From positions 2,604,001-2,668,000 of the forward strand of contig OZ251464.1 in assembly GCA_965242595.1 (NCBI GenBank): DNA of 64,000 nucleotides, given 5' to 3'. Numbering within the stretch: position 1 is the stretch's first letter; the number at the start of each line of letters is the position of its first letter. The DNA comes from SP197 sp965242595. GTDB taxonomy: Bacteria > Pseudomonadota > Alphaproteobacteria > SP197. This document shows, one piece after another, positions 37,448 to 46,666 of this stretch. The notes beneath the pieces were generated by a model that was not told the DNA's origin, did no database searches, and saw nothing but the letters and a program-made list of their open reading frames with translations. A program made the translations under genes and the position numbers.

Positions 37448-37612
37448 GCGGTTGCCGGTGCACACTAGCCCGCCGCGGGGGTCTTGTCACGGGCTTCGCA
37501 CCGCTTCTCCGGTAAACATACAATGGCTGCCCGGGCCGCGGGCGGGCGCTATCCACAGGAGACCTTGCCAGGGCGCCGCAGGGGCCATAAGCAGACTGGC
37601 GGAGCAGGGCCG

Positions 37613-40465
37613 ATGCACAAGACGATCCGCATCCGCGGCGCGCGGGAGCACAACCTCAAGGACATCGACGTCGACATCCCGCGCGACCGGCTGGTGGTGA
37701 TCACCGGCCTCAGCGGTTCCGGCAAGTCGTCGCTGGCCTTCGACACCGTCTATGCCGAGGGCCAGAGGCGCTATGTGGAAAGCCTGAGCGCCTATGCCCG
37801 CCAGTTCCTGGAGCTGATGGAAAAGCCGGATGTGGAGCATATCGAGGGGCTTTCGCCGGCGATCTCCATCGAGCAGAAGACCACCTCCCGCAATCCCCGC
37901 TCCACCGTCGGCACCGTCACCGAGATCCACGACCACATGCGGCTGTTGTGGGCCAGGGTGGGGGTGCCCTATTCGCCGGCCACCGGCCTTCCCATCGAAA
38001 GCCAGACCGTATCGCAGATGGTGGACCGGCTGGCGGCGCTGCCGCAGGGCACGCGCACCATGCTGCTGGCCCCCGTGGTGCGCGGGCGCAAGGGCGAATA
38101 TCGCAAGGAGCTGGCGGAGCTGCTGCGACGCGGTTTTCAGCGCGTGAAGATCGACGGGCGCGTGCACACCATCGAAGAGGCGCCGCTGCTGGACAAGAAG
38201 CGCAAGCACAGCATCGAGGCGGTGGTGGACCGGCTGGTGATGCGCCCGGGGCTGGAGCGGCGCCTGGCGGATTCCATCGAAACGGCGCTGGCCCTGGGCG
38301 ACGGGCTGGTGGTGGCGGAAGACGCCGACAGCGGCGAGCGGACCCTGTTCTCCTCCCGCTTCGCCTGCCCGGTCTCCGGCTTCGCCATCGAGGAGATCGA
38401 GCCGCGGCTGTTTTCCTTCAACAACCCCTTCGGCGCCTGCCCTTCCTGCGACGGCCTGGGCAGCCGCCTCTATGTGGATCCGCAGCTGGTGGTGCCCGAC
38501 GAAGAGCTGAGCCTGCGCGGCGGGGCCATCGCGCCCTGGGCGAACTCCACCTCGCTCTATTACGCCCAGACCCTGGAATCCCTCGCCCGCCATTTCGGCG
38601 AGAAGGCGACCACCCCCTGGCGCGCCCTGGGCGAGGAGACGCGCCGGGCGGTGCTCTACGGCTCCGGCACCGCGCCCGTCACCATGACCTTCAACGATGG
38701 TCTGCGCACCTACCGCACCAACAGGCCCTTCGAAGGCGTCATCCCCAATATGGACCGGCGCTGGCGCGAGACCGAAAGCGACTGGGTGCGTGAGGAGCTC
38801 GCCCGCTATCACAACAGCGCCCCCTGCGAGGCCTGCGGCGGCTATCGCCTGAAGCCGGAGGCCCTGGCCGTGAAGATCGCCAACCGCCATATCGGCGAGG
38901 TGGCGGCGCTTTCCATCGGCGCCGCGCGGCGCTGGTTCGACGGCATCGAATCCGCCCTCGGCGAACAGCAGCGGACCATCGCCCAGCGCATCCTGAAGGA
39001 GATCCGCCAGCGCTTGAGCTTCCTGGACAAGGTGGGGCTGGATTATCTCACCCTGTCGCGCGCCTCCGGCAGCCTGTCGGGGGGCGAAAGCCAGCGCATC
39101 CGCCTGGCCTCGCAGATCGGCTCCGGCCTCACCGGCGTGCTCTATGTCCTGGACGAGCCTTCGGTGGGCCTGCATCAGCGCGACAACCAGCGCCTGCTGG
39201 ATACCCTGGTCAATCTGCGCGATCTGGGCAACACGGTGATCGTGGTCGAACACGACGAGGAGGCGATCCGCAGCGCCGATCACGTGATCGACATGGGCCC
39301 CGCCGCCGGCGAGGATGGCGGCCAGGTGATCGCGGCCGGCACACCGGCGGAGATCATGGGCTGCCACGCCAGCCTGACCGGGCTCTATCTCACCGGGCGG
39401 CGCCGCATCGAGGTGCCGAAGGCCCGCCGCCGGGGGCGGGCGGGACAGGCGCTGAAGATCGTCGGCGCCCGCGCCAACAATCTGCAGAATGTCACCGCCA
39501 CCCTGCCGCTGGGCGTCTTCGCCTGCGTCACCGGCGTCTCCGGCGGCGGCAAATCGACCCTGGTGGTCGAAACCCTCTACCGGGCGCTGGCCAGGCAGCT
39601 GAACGGCGCCCGTGTCCAGGCCGGCGCCCATGAGTGCATCGAGGGCGTGCAGTTCCTGGACAAGGTGGTCGATATCGATCAGTCGCCCATCGGGCGCACG
39701 CCACGCTCCAACCCGGCCACCTACACCGGCGCCTTCACGCCCATCCGCGACTGGTTCTCCGGCCTGCCCGAAGCCAGGGCGCGGGGTTACCGGCCCGGCC
39801 GCTTCAGCTTCAACGTCAAGGGCGGGCGGTGCGAGGCCTGCAAGGGCGACGGCCTGATCAAGATCGAGATGCACTTCCTGCCGGATATCTATGTCCAGTG
39901 CGATGTCTGCAAGGGCCGGCGCTACAACCGCGAGACGCTGGAGGTCGCCTTCAAGGGCCGCTCGATCGCCGATGTGCTGGACATGACGGTGGCGGAGGGG
40001 CTGGACTTCTTCAAAGCCGTGCCGTCGATCCGGGTCAAGCTGGAGATGCTGTGCCGCGTCGGCCTGGGCTATATCAAGGTCGGCCAACAGGCCACCACCC
40101 TTTCGGGCGGCGAGGCGCAGCGGGTGAAGCTCGCCAAGGAGCTTTCGAAACGCGCCACCGGCCGCACCCTCTACATCCTCGACGAACCCACCACGGGGCT
40201 GCATTTCGAAGATGTGCGCAAGCTGCTGGAGGTGCTCCACGCCCTGGTCGAAAGCGGCAACACGGTGCTGGTGATCGAGCACAATCTGGAAGTCGTCAAA
40301 ACCGCCGACTGGATCGTCGATCTGGGGCCGGAGGGCGGCGATGGCGGCGGCAGGGTGGTGGCCCAGGGGCCGCCCGAAGCGGTGGCGGCAGAGGCGGCCA
40401 GCTACACCGGGCGCTATCTCGCCACCCTGCTGAAGCCGGGCTGCACGGCCGCCGCCGCCGAATGA
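37613..40465 (+). CDS. uvrA: Excinuclease ABC subunit A
   Basis: A 950-residue protein starting MHKTIRIRGAREHNLKDIDV after a GGAGCAGGG ribosome site. It contains two ABC ATPase halves: Walker A GLSGSGKSSLAFD and GVSGGGKSTLVVE, and signatures SGSLSGGESQRIRLASQIG and TTLSGGEAQRVKLAKEL. Zinc-binding cysteines are seen in ACPSCDGLG, CEACGGYR and the C-terminal CEACKGDG and QCDVCKGRRYN. It recognises DNA damage and loads UvrB in nucleotide excision repair. The LexA box upstream suggests SOS induction. Confidence 0.98.
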   Translation: MHKTIRIRGAREHNLKDIDVDIPRDRLVVITGLSGSGKSSLAFDTVYAEGQRRYVESLSAYARQFLELMEKPDVEHIEGLSPAISIEQKTTSRNPRSTVGTVTEIHDHMRLLWARVGVPYSPATGLPIESQTVSQMVDRLAALPQGTRTMLLAPVVRGRKGEYRKELAELLRRGFQRVKIDGRVHTIEEAPLLDKKRKHSIEAVVDRLVMRPGLERRLADSIETALALGDGLVVAEDADSGERTLFSSRFACPVSGFAIEEIEPRLFSFNNPFGACPSCDGLGSRLYVDPQLVVPDEELSLRGGAIAPWANSTSLYYAQTLESLARHFGEKATTPWRALGEETRRAVLYGSGTAPVTMTFNDGLRTYRTNRPFEGVIPNMDRRWRETESDWVREELARYHNSAPCEACGGYRLKPEALAVKIANRHIGEVAALSIGAARRWFDGIESALGEQQRTIAQRILKEIRQRLSFLDKVGLDYLTLSRASGSLSGGESQRIRLASQIGSGLTGVLYVLDEPSVGLHQRDNQRLLDTLVNLRDLGNTVIVVEHDEEAIRSADHVIDMGPAAGEDGGQVIAAGTPAEIMGCHASLTGLYLTGRRRIEVPKARRRGRAGQALKIVGARANNLQNVTATLPLGVFACVTGVSGGGKSTLVVETLYRALARQLNGARVQAGAHECIEGVQFLDKVVDIDQSPIGRTPRSNPATYTGAFTPIRDWFSGLPEARARGYRPGRFSFNVKGGRCEACKGDGLIKIEMHFLPDIYVQCDVCKGRRYNRETLEVAFKGRSIADVLDMTVAEGLDFFKAVPSIRVKLEMLCRVGLGYIKVGQQATTLSGGEAQRVKLAKELSKRATGRTLYILDEPTTGLHFEDVRKLLEVLHALVESGNTVLVIEHNLEVVKTADWIVDLGPEGGDGGGRVVAQGPPEAVAAEAASYTGRYLATLLKPGCTAAAAE

Positions 40466-40470
40466 GGCCA

Positions 40471-40490
40471 GGCGGCGGTTGCGCGCCGCC
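40471..40490 (+). terminator. GC-rich hairpin after uvrA
   Basis: GGCGGCG, a six-base loop and CGCCGCC start five bases after the uvrA stop. The seven-pair all-GC stem is in a terminator position, but no T-run follows, so termination may need Rho or may not occur before apaG. Confidence 0.3.
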
Positions 40491-40525
40491 GCCGCCCGGT
40501 GTTCCATGACGCCAGAGAGGCCGCC

Positions 40526-40933
40526 ATGAGCTATGAAGAGATCACCCAGGGCATCCGCGTAACGGTCGAAGCCGCCTATCTGGACCGCCAGTCGGAGCCG
40601 GAAAACAACCGCTTCGTCTGGGCCTACCGGGTCACCATCGCCAACGAAGGCCGGGAAACGGTGCAGCTCCTCACCCGCCACTGGCAGATCACCGACGGCC
40701 TGGGCCAGCGCCACGAGGTCCAGGGGCCGGGGGTGGTCGGCGAACAGCCGGTGCTGAAGCCGGGCGAGGCGTTCGAATACACCTCGGGCACGCCGCTGGC
40801 GACGCCATCGGGCATCATGGCCGGCAGCTACCGGATGAAAACCGTCTCCGGTGCCGCGTCGGGGGAGACCTTCGATGCCGTCGTGCCGGCCTTTTCCCTC
40901 GACAGCCCCTACGAAGCGCGCCGGGTCAATTGA
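40526..40933 (+). CDS. apaG: ApaG domain protein
   Basis: A 135-residue protein starting MSYEEITQGIRVTVEAAYLD. It has the ApaG/CorD core WAYRVTIANEG, VQLLTRHWQITDGLGQRHEV, then GVVGEQPVLKPGEAFEYTSG and GIMAGSYRM, the whole length of the family (about 125-130 residues, fibronectin-III-like fold). E. coli ApaG is linked to Co2+ resistance and Mg2+ efflux, but the biochemical role is unknown. The ATG is chosen over an upstream in-frame GTG because it matches family starts. Confidence 0.95.
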   Translation: MSYEEITQGIRVTVEAAYLDRQSEPENNRFVWAYRVTIANEGRETVQLLTRHWQITDGLGQRHEVQGPGVVGEQPVLKPGEAFEYTSGTPLATPSGIMAGSYRMKTVSGAASGETFDAVVPAFSLDSPYEARRVN

Positions 40934-41017
40934 TATGGCGAGATGGCGGAACGGATGCGGCCATCCCGTGGCCCACCGTGCGGGAACGATGCCCCTGCGC
41001 GCCGCAGGCAGCGAAGC

Positions 41018-41042
41018 ATATGCGTCAAATTCGGACGCATAT
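41018..41042. promoter_or_regulatory. Perfect 9-bp inverted repeat upstream of folE, candidate operator
   Basis: ATATGCGTC, seven bases, GACGCATAT: a perfect dyad of total length 25 lying about 78 bases before the chosen folE start, in otherwise GC-rich spacer. Size and symmetry suit a dimeric repressor. I recognise no named consensus for it. As RNA it would form a nine-pair hairpin. Confidence 0.5.
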
Positions 41043-41119
41043 CCGAGATGGCGCGGGCCGAATCGCTCGCCCGCACCGCCGCCCGCCGCCGCCTGCGGCG
41101 CGCTGACGCCCGGTTCGCG

Positions 41120-41731
41120 ATGAGCGGCGCGGGGCCAGCGCCGCCAAAGCCCGGGCGCAAGGAGGCCGAAGAAGCGGTTCGCACCCTGATCCGCTGGGCC
41201 GGCGACGACCCGGGCCGCCCCGGCCTGCTGGATACGCCGCGCCGGGTCGTCGATGCCTATGCGGAATGGTTCGCCGGCTATGGCAGCGACGGGGCCGGCA
41301 TTCTGGGCCGCACCTTCGACGAGACCGACGGCTATGACGAGATGGTGGCGCTGCGCAATGTCCGCTTCGAATCCCATTGCGAGCACCATCTGGCGCCGGT
41401 GGTCGGGCGCTGCCACATCGCCTATCTGCCGCGCCAGCGGGTGGTCGGCATCTCCAAGCTGGCGCGTATGGTGGAGGTGTTCGCGCGGCGCCTGCAGATC
41501 CAGGAACGCCTGACCGCCCAGATCGCCGACACCATCAACCAGGCGCTGGAACCGCGCGGCGTCGGCGTGGTGGTGGAGGCCACCCATCACTGCATGACGA
41601 CCCGCGGCGTCCACAAATCCGGCGTCGTCATGATCACCAGCCGCATGCTGGGCGATTTCCGCACCAAATCGGCCACCCGCCGCGAATTCCTCGCCCATAT
41701 CGGCAAGCCGACGGGCCTGGACATGGCCTGA
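41120..41731 (+). CDS. folE: GTP cyclohydrolase I
   Basis: A 203-residue protein from the ATG at 41120; earlier in-frame starts (41048, 40943) add a non-conserved basic stretch and none has a clear ribosome site, so the start is uncertain. Family signatures are PGLLDTPRRVVDAY, the zinc/catalytic segment FESHCEHHLAPVVGRCHIAY, GISKLARMVEVFARRLQIQE and EATHHCMTTRGVHKSG, with Cys and two His ligands in place. It makes dihydroneopterin triphosphate, the first step to folate and, in some bacteria, queuosine. Confidence 0.95.
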   Translation: MSGAGPAPPKPGRKEAEEAVRTLIRWAGDDPGRPGLLDTPRRVVDAYAEWFAGYGSDGAGILGRTFDETDGYDEMVALRNVRFESHCEHHLAPVVGRCHIAYLPRQRVVGISKLARMVEVFARRLQIQERLTAQIADTINQALEPRGVGVVVEATHHCMTTRGVHKSGVVMITSRMLGDFRTKSATRREFLAHIGKPTGLDMA

Positions 41732-41779
41732 CCCGCGGCCTCCCGAAGACCAGACGAGCAACCGGGGGCAAGCGACCAG

Positions 41780-43231
41780 GTGATCGACTTTCGACCCGTG
41801 CTGCAGGCCACCGGCGTGCTGCTCGCCACCCTGGCGCTGGCGATGTTCCTGCCCGCCATCGCCGACCTGCTCGCCGGCAGCGACAATTGGCAGGTGTTCC
41901 TGGGCGCCGGGTTCCTGACCCTGTTCGTCGGCATGGCGCTGTTCCTCACCAACCGCACCGCCATCGCCGGGCTGAGCGTGCGCCAGGCCTTTCTGCTCAC
42001 CACGCTGGCCTGGGTGGCGCTGTGCTGTTTCGCGGCCCTGCCCTTCGCCTTCGCCGATCTGGGGCTGGATTACGGCGCCGCCCTGTTCGAGGCCACGGCG
42101 GGCTTCACCACCACCGGCGCCACCACCATCGTCGAGCTGCAATCGCGCTCGCCCGGCATCCTGCTCTGGCGCGCCCTGCTGCAATGGATGGGCGGCATCG
42201 GCATCATCGTCACCGCCGTCGCCGTGCTGCCCATGCTGCGCATCGCCGGCATGCAGCTGTTCAGCACCGAATCCTCCGATCAGGAAAAGATGCTGCCCCG
42301 CACCGGGCGCATCGCGGCCACCATCGCCATCGTCTATGCCCTGTTCTCGCTGCTGTGTTTTCTGGCCTATTGGGCGGCCGGCATGTCGGGCTTCGATGCC
42401 CTGGCGCACGCCCTCACCACCGTTTCCACCGCCGGCTTTTCCACCCACGACCAATCCATCGCCTTCTTCCAGAGCCCGGCCATCGAGGCGGTGGCCATGG
42501 TGTTCATGGTGCTGGGCGCCCTGCCCTTCGTCATCTACATGCAGGCGATGCGCGGGCGCCTGGGGCCGCTGTGGCGCGATGCCCAGCTGCGCCTGTTCGC
42601 CGCCATCGTGGCGGTGGCGGTCGCGCTGCTCACCGTCTGGCGGCTGCTGGCGGCCCCCGAAGGCGCGCCGTTCTGGGCCACCTTGCGCCAGGTGGCCTTC
42701 AACGTCACCGCCATCGCCACCAGCACCGGCTACAGCAGCGCCGATTTCGCCGCCTGGGGGCCGTTCGCCACGGCGCTGTTCTTCGTGCTGCTGTTCCTGG
42801 GCGGCTGCACCGGCTCCACCGCCGGCGGCATCAAGATGTTCCGCATCCACGTGCTGGCGGCAACGCTGCATGTGCAGCTGCGCCGGCTGACCCAACCCCA
42901 CGGCGTTTTCACGGCCCACCACAACGACCGCCCGGTGACCGACCATGTGGCGCAATCGGTCACCACCTTTCTGGCGGTGTTCGTGGCCGGTTTCTTCGTG
43001 CTGACGGCGGGCCTGGCCGCCTGCGGGCTGGATTTCGTCACCAGCGCCTCGGGCGCGGCGGCGGCGCTGGGCAATATCGGGCCGGGGCTGGGGCCGGAGA
43101 TCGGCCCGGCGGGCAATTATGCCGGCCTGCCCACGGCTGCCAAGCTGCTGCTGGCCGCCGGCATGGTGCTGGGGCGGCTGGAGTTCTTCACCGTGCTGGT
43201 GCTGCTGACGCCCGGCTTCTGGCGCCAGTGA
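41780..43231 (+). CDS. trkH: TrkH family potassium uptake channel subunit
   Basis: A 483-residue membrane protein starting at GTG with GGGGGCAAG upstream. It has about ten hydrophobic segments and the four pore-loop selectivity segments: TAGFTTTGATT, LTTVSTAGFST, ATSTGYSSADF and ALGNIGPGLG. GGCTGSTAGGIKMFRIHVL is the conserved segment before the last domain. TrkH works with the cytosolic nucleotide-binding ring TrkA, which is not encoded nearby. Confidence 0.95.
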   Translation: MIDFRPVLQATGVLLATLALAMFLPAIADLLAGSDNWQVFLGAGFLTLFVGMALFLTNRTAIAGLSVRQAFLLTTLAWVALCCFAALPFAFADLGLDYGAALFEATAGFTTTGATTIVELQSRSPGILLWRALLQWMGGIGIIVTAVAVLPMLRIAGMQLFSTESSDQEKMLPRTGRIAATIAIVYALFSLLCFLAYWAAGMSGFDALAHALTTVSTAGFSTHDQSIAFFQSPAIEAVAMVFMVLGALPFVIYMQAMRGRLGPLWRDAQLRLFAAIVAVAVALLTVWRLLAAPEGAPFWATLRQVAFNVTAIATSTGYSSADFAAWGPFATALFFVLLFLGGCTGSTAGGIKMFRIHVLAATLHVQLRRLTQPHGVFTAHHNDRPVTDHVAQSVTTFLAVFVAGFFVLTAGLAACGLDFVTSASGAAAALGNIGPGLGPEIGPAGNYAGLPTAAKLLLAAGMVLGRLEFFTVLVLLTPGFWRQ

Positions 43232-43265
43232 CGACGGCGGACGACAACGGACGAGGGAACGGGCG

Positions 43266-44429
43266 ATGACGGGAAGAACCATGACCGTGAAGGAGGCGCT
43301 GGCCGAGCTGGTGGCCTTCGATACCACCAGCCGCCATTCCAACCTGCAGCTGATCGGCTGGATCGCCGATTATCTGGCGGGCTGGGGCGTGGAAAGCGCG
43401 CTGACCCACGACGACCAAGGGCGCAAGGCCAATCTGTTCGCCACCCTGGGCGAAGGCAGCGCCGGCGGCGTCGTGCTCTCCGGCCACACCGATGTGGTGC
43501 CGGTGGACGGCCAGCCCTGGAGCAGCGATCCCTTCACGCTGAGCGAGCGGGACGGCAAGCTGTTCGGGCGCGGCACCTGCGACATGAAGGGCTTTATCGC
43601 CGTCTGCCTGGCGCTGGTGCCGGAGTTTCTGCGCCGCGGCCCGGCCCGGCCGCTGCATCTGGCCTTTTCCTACGACGAAGAGGTGGGCTGCCTGGGCGTG
43701 GGGCGTCTGATCGCCGACGTGAAGGCGCGCGGCCTGGCACCGGAAGCCGTGATCGTCGGCGAGCCCACCGCCATGGCGCCGGTGGACGCGCATAAGGGCA
43801 TCGCCGGCTTTCGCACCTGCTTTCGCGGCGTTCCCGCCCATTCCAGCGCCACCCATCTGGGCGTCAGCGCCACCCATGCGGCCGGGCACTTCATCGCCTT
43901 TCTCGACGACCTGTTCGAGGACCACCGCCGCCAGGCCCGGCCAGAGCTGGGCTTCGTCCCGCCCTACACCACCCTTCAGGTGGGCATCGTGAAAGGCGGC
44001 ACCGCCAGCAACATCGTCGCCCGCGACTGCATGGTGGATTGGCATTTTCGCGCCCTGCCTACAGACGACGATGGCGCCATCGAGGCGCGGGCCGAGGCCT
44101 TTCTGGAACAGCTGCGGCAGCGGATGCAGGCCCGCCACCCGGCCTGCGGCATCGCCACCCGGCTGCTGGCCCGCGTGCCGCCGCTGAAGCCCGACCCGGC
44201 CTCGCCCGCCACCGGCCTCGCCCTGGCGCTGACCGGGGCCAACGGCACCGCCCGCGCCTCCTTCGCCACCGAGGCCGGCATCTTTCAGCAGGGCGGCTTT
44301 GCGGCCGTGGTCTGCGGCCCGGGCGACATCGCCCAGGCGCACCAGCCCGACGAGTTCATCGCGCCGCAGCAGCTGGAGGCCTGCGCCGCCTTTCTGCGCC
44401 GCCTGATGGACCGCACCCGCGCCGCCTGA
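43266..44429 (+). CDS. argE: Acetylornithine deacetylase (M20 family)
   Basis: A 387-residue protein with M20 metallopeptidase motifs: LSGHTDVVPVDGQPW (His, Asp), GRGTCDMKGFIAV (Asp ligand), YDEEVGCLGVGR (catalytic and ligand Glu), VGEPTAMAPVDAHKG and a C-terminal GDIAQAHQPDEFI with the last His ligand. The overall pattern is that of alphaproteobacterial ArgE, which releases ornithine from acetylornithine. argD and argF lie about 5 kb away on the other strand. It probably shares a transcript with trkH upstream and the amidase downstream. Confidence 0.9.
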   Translation: MTGRTMTVKEALAELVAFDTTSRHSNLQLIGWIADYLAGWGVESALTHDDQGRKANLFATLGEGSAGGVVLSGHTDVVPVDGQPWSSDPFTLSERDGKLFGRGTCDMKGFIAVCLALVPEFLRRGPARPLHLAFSYDEEVGCLGVGRLIADVKARGLAPEAVIVGEPTAMAPVDAHKGIAGFRTCFRGVPAHSSATHLGVSATHAAGHFIAFLDDLFEDHRRQARPELGFVPPYTTLQVGIVKGGTASNIVARDCMVDWHFRALPTDDDGAIEARAEAFLEQLRQRMQARHPACGIATRLLARVPPLKPDPASPATGLALALTGANGTARASFATEAGIFQQGGFAAVVCGPGDIAQAHQPDEFIAPQQLEACAAFLRRLMDRTRAA

Positions 44430-44443
44430 CACAGGAGAGTGCC

Positions 44444-45829
44444 ATGGATGCCACCGATCTGTGCTATCTGCCCGCGCTGGAACAAAGGGCGCTGCTGGAG
44501 GCGGGCGAGGTTTCCTGCGCCGAGCTGGTGGCGGCGCAGGTCGCGCGCATCGAGCGCCACAACCCGCGCCTCAACGCCTTCGTCACCCTGTGCCTGGAAC
44601 GGGCGCTGGACGAGGCCGGCATCCGGGACGACGAGCGCCGGCGCGGACGGCTGCGCGGCCCGCTCCACGGCCTCACCGTGGGCGTCAAGGATTGCTTCGC
44701 CACCGCCGGCCTGCGCACCACCTTCGCCTCGCAGGCGTTCGCGCACCACATCCCGGATGCCGACCATCTGGTGGTGGAACGGGAGAAGGCGGCCGGGGCC
44801 ATCCTGCTGGGCAAGCTCAACACGCCCGAATACACCATGGCCAGCGCGCTGTGCGCCAACGCCCTGTTCGGCGCCACCCGCAATCCCTATGACGACGGCC
44901 TCTGCCCCGGCGCCAGCAGCGGCGGCAGCGGCGCGGCGCTGGCGGCCGGGCTGTGCTCGCTGGCCGACGGTTCCGATATCGGCGGCTCGCTGCGCAACCC
45001 GGCCGCCTGGTGCAACGTGGTTGGCCACCGCCCCAGCGCCTGGACGGTCCCGGATGTGCCCACGCCCATGCCCTGGCACAACATGAACACGCCCGGCCCG
45101 ATGGCGCGCAGCGTCGCCGATGCGGCGCTGTTCCTTTCGGTGCTGGCGGGGCCGGATGCGCGCGCGGCGGTGGCCGTTCCCGCCCCCTTTCCGCCCGGCC
45201 TGCCGCCGCTGCGGCAAGATCTCCGGGGCCTCAGGATCGGCTGGTCGCCCGACCTGGGGTCGCTGGAGATCGACCCCGATATCCGCGCCAATTTCCAGGC
45301 CCAGCGGGCCGTGTTCGAAGAGCTGGGCGCCAGCGTGGAGGAATGCGACATCGATGTCGCCGGCGTCGGGGCCGCCTATGAGCTGCTGGCGGACCAGCGC
45401 ATGGCGGCGGAGGTGGAGCCGGCCCGGGGCCGCGGCCTGGACCGGCGCCTGGAAGCGCGCTGCCAGGCGCTAAGCCGGGCCAGCGGCGCGGATTTCATGG
45501 CGGCCGAAGCCAGGCGCCACCGGCTGTGGCAGGAGGTCGCGGCCGCCTTCGCCCGTTTCGATGCGCTGCTGTGGCCGAACGATCCCTGCGATCCCGTCGC
45601 CTTCGACGACGAGGCGGCGGCCGAGGGCGCGGACTGGACTTTGGTGGCGGTTTCGCCGCTGCTGGGCCTGCCCACCACCACCGTGCCCTGCGGCTTTTCC
45701 GCCGCTGGCGCCCCGCGCGGGCTGCAGGTGCTGGCCCGCCCCGGCTGCGACCTGGCAACGCTCTCCATCGCCCATGCCTACGAACAGGCGACCGGTTTCG
45801 CCCGCCGCCGCCCGCCGCTGGAGGGCTGA
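44444..45829 (+). CDS. Amidase signature family protein
   Basis: A 461-residue protein with ACAGGAGAGTGCC before the ATG, 14 bases after argE. The Ser-Ser-Lys triad of the family is visible: Lys in GVKDCFATAG, the signature SSGGSGAALAAGLCSLADGS, and the nucleophile Ser in DIGGSLRNPAAW. The segment SALCANALFGATRNPYDDGL is also typical. It hydrolyses an amide bond; substrates in the family range from aryl amides to Gln-tRNA intermediates, and nothing here sets it. The gatC/gatB partners are absent, so it is not GatA. Confidence 0.88.
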   Translation: MDATDLCYLPALEQRALLEAGEVSCAELVAAQVARIERHNPRLNAFVTLCLERALDEAGIRDDERRRGRLRGPLHGLTVGVKDCFATAGLRTTFASQAFAHHIPDADHLVVEREKAAGAILLGKLNTPEYTMASALCANALFGATRNPYDDGLCPGASSGGSGAALAAGLCSLADGSDIGGSLRNPAAWCNVVGHRPSAWTVPDVPTPMPWHNMNTPGPMARSVADAALFLSVLAGPDARAAVAVPAPFPPGLPPLRQDLRGLRIGWSPDLGSLEIDPDIRANFQAQRAVFEELGASVEECDIDVAGVGAAYELLADQRMAAEVEPARGRGLDRRLEARCQALSRASGADFMAAEARRHRLWQEVAAAFARFDALLWPNDPCDPVAFDDEAAAEGADWTLVAVSPLLGLPTTTVPCGFSAAGAPRGLQVLARPGCDLATLSIAHAYEQATGFARRRPPLEG

Positions 45830-45854
45830 AGGCGCCGGGATCTCTGCCCGCCCC

Positions 45855-46026
45855 ATGCAGGCCGCCATGCCCGGCCTGGACGCCCAATTCCAGGCGCTGC
45901 ACCGGCGTCACAAGAGGGCGAGGCACCTCTCTACAAGCACAAAGAGCTCCTGCCCAGGCTAGTTCGCGATGACCCGGAGATGCTGGACTTGCCCCTGGGC
46001 CTGCTGTTCCGCTATGACCCGCCGTG
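45855..46026 (+). pseudogene. Small frameshifted coding remnant
   Basis: Reading from MQAAMPGLDAQFQALHRRHK and then, after a one-frame shift near 45915, GEAPLYKHKELLPRLVRDDP and MLDLPLGLLFRYDPP gives a protein-like sequence of about 55 residues ending at TGA 46024-46026. Neither frame alone is convincing. It overlaps nothing and precedes the next small gene by a few bases. The family is not recognised; I take it as a decayed gene. Confidence 0.3.
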
Positions 46027-46038
46027 ACGGGAGGCACC

Positions 46039-46404
46039 ATGACCGTTCACACCATCATGCTGCCGGATATGGTGCATTACGACGCCCCGCGTTCCGTGAT
46101 CTGGGACGACGAGGCTGGCACCGTTACCGGCGAGCATTACGATGTGCCCTGGATGCAGGAGGGTCTCGCTTTCACGCCACCCATCGAGATGCCCGATGTC
46201 ATGGGCACCATCACCCTCAACGACCCCGGCCACGACCCGGCCGACTTCCTGGTCTTGCTGTGGCAGGCCTACTGGCCGGTGCTGGATGAGCCGCTGCGCT
46301 CCACCCTGCCGCCCGTCTTCGATGGCGTCGAGATGACGCCCATGGTGTCTCCTCCTTCCACCACCGTCGCCCTCGACGGCACCCTCCTACCGGTGATCAA
46401 TTGA
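46039..46404 (+). CDS. Hypothetical protein
   Basis: A 121-residue protein with CGGGAGG before the ATG. It begins MTVHTIMLPDMVHYDAPRSV and has a proline-rich, acidic, beta-like sequence with no signal peptide or membrane segment. Its last codons run into repeat copy 1. I do not recognise a family. Codon use fits the genome and a ribosome site is present, so expression is plausible, but it sits in a degraded patch. Confidence 0.45.
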   Translation: MTVHTIMLPDMVHYDAPRSVIWDDEAGTVTGEHYDVPWMQEGLAFTPPIEMPDVMGTITLNDPGHDPADFLVLLWQAYWPVLDEPLRSTLPPVFDGVEMTPMVSPPSTTVALDGTLLPVIN

Positions 46405-46565
46405 CGGATGAGGCAGCCCGCCTGCTCCAATTTCCCGCTCTTCTAGGGGAATCATAATGAATGGCAGCGGATCCCACCTGCGTCTCACCTAAGTGTCGAT
46501 ATATCCTAGCGAATCCCCGCTATGTGCCGGCATGGCGTCCTGCTGCCATCTATTCTGATTCCTTA
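46389..46565 (+). repeat. Diverged ~177-bp dispersed repeat, copy 1
   Basis: This segment aligns along its length with 47398-47575 at very roughly three-quarters identity by eye. Shared landmarks are TTGACGGATGAGGCAG, TTCCCGCT, GGGGAATC and ATATATCCT/GTATATCCT followed by AATCCCCG. In the plus frame both encode RYILANPRYVP-x-WR, and most differences there fall at silent third codon positions, suggesting it once was coding. This copy has in-frame stops upstream of that peptide. Confidence 0.75.
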
Positions 46566-46666
46566 CAGCCCCCGTTGTGCGTTGGGGGGCGGCTACGCCA
46601 CCGTCTGCCTGCGCCGCTCGAAGCCCGCCTCCGCCATCTCGCGCGCCTGCCCTCCGTTCAACTCGT
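46566..46666. other. Spacer without a supported gene
   Basis: GC-rich spacer between repeat copy 1 and the 3' end of the HEPN gene. No convincing frame, RNA or terminator was seen. Confidence 0.4.

Noticed and set aside
37496..37524. Promoter-like TTCGCA and TACAAT hexamers before uvrA
   Set aside because: The -35 match is poor and spacing is 18 bases; too weak to list as a feature.
37487..43342. A 1951-codon open frame on the minus strand opposite uvrA, apaG, folE and trkH
   Set aside because: It is a mirror of well-recognised plus-strand genes; such antisense frames stay open because stop codons are rare in this GC-rich DNA.
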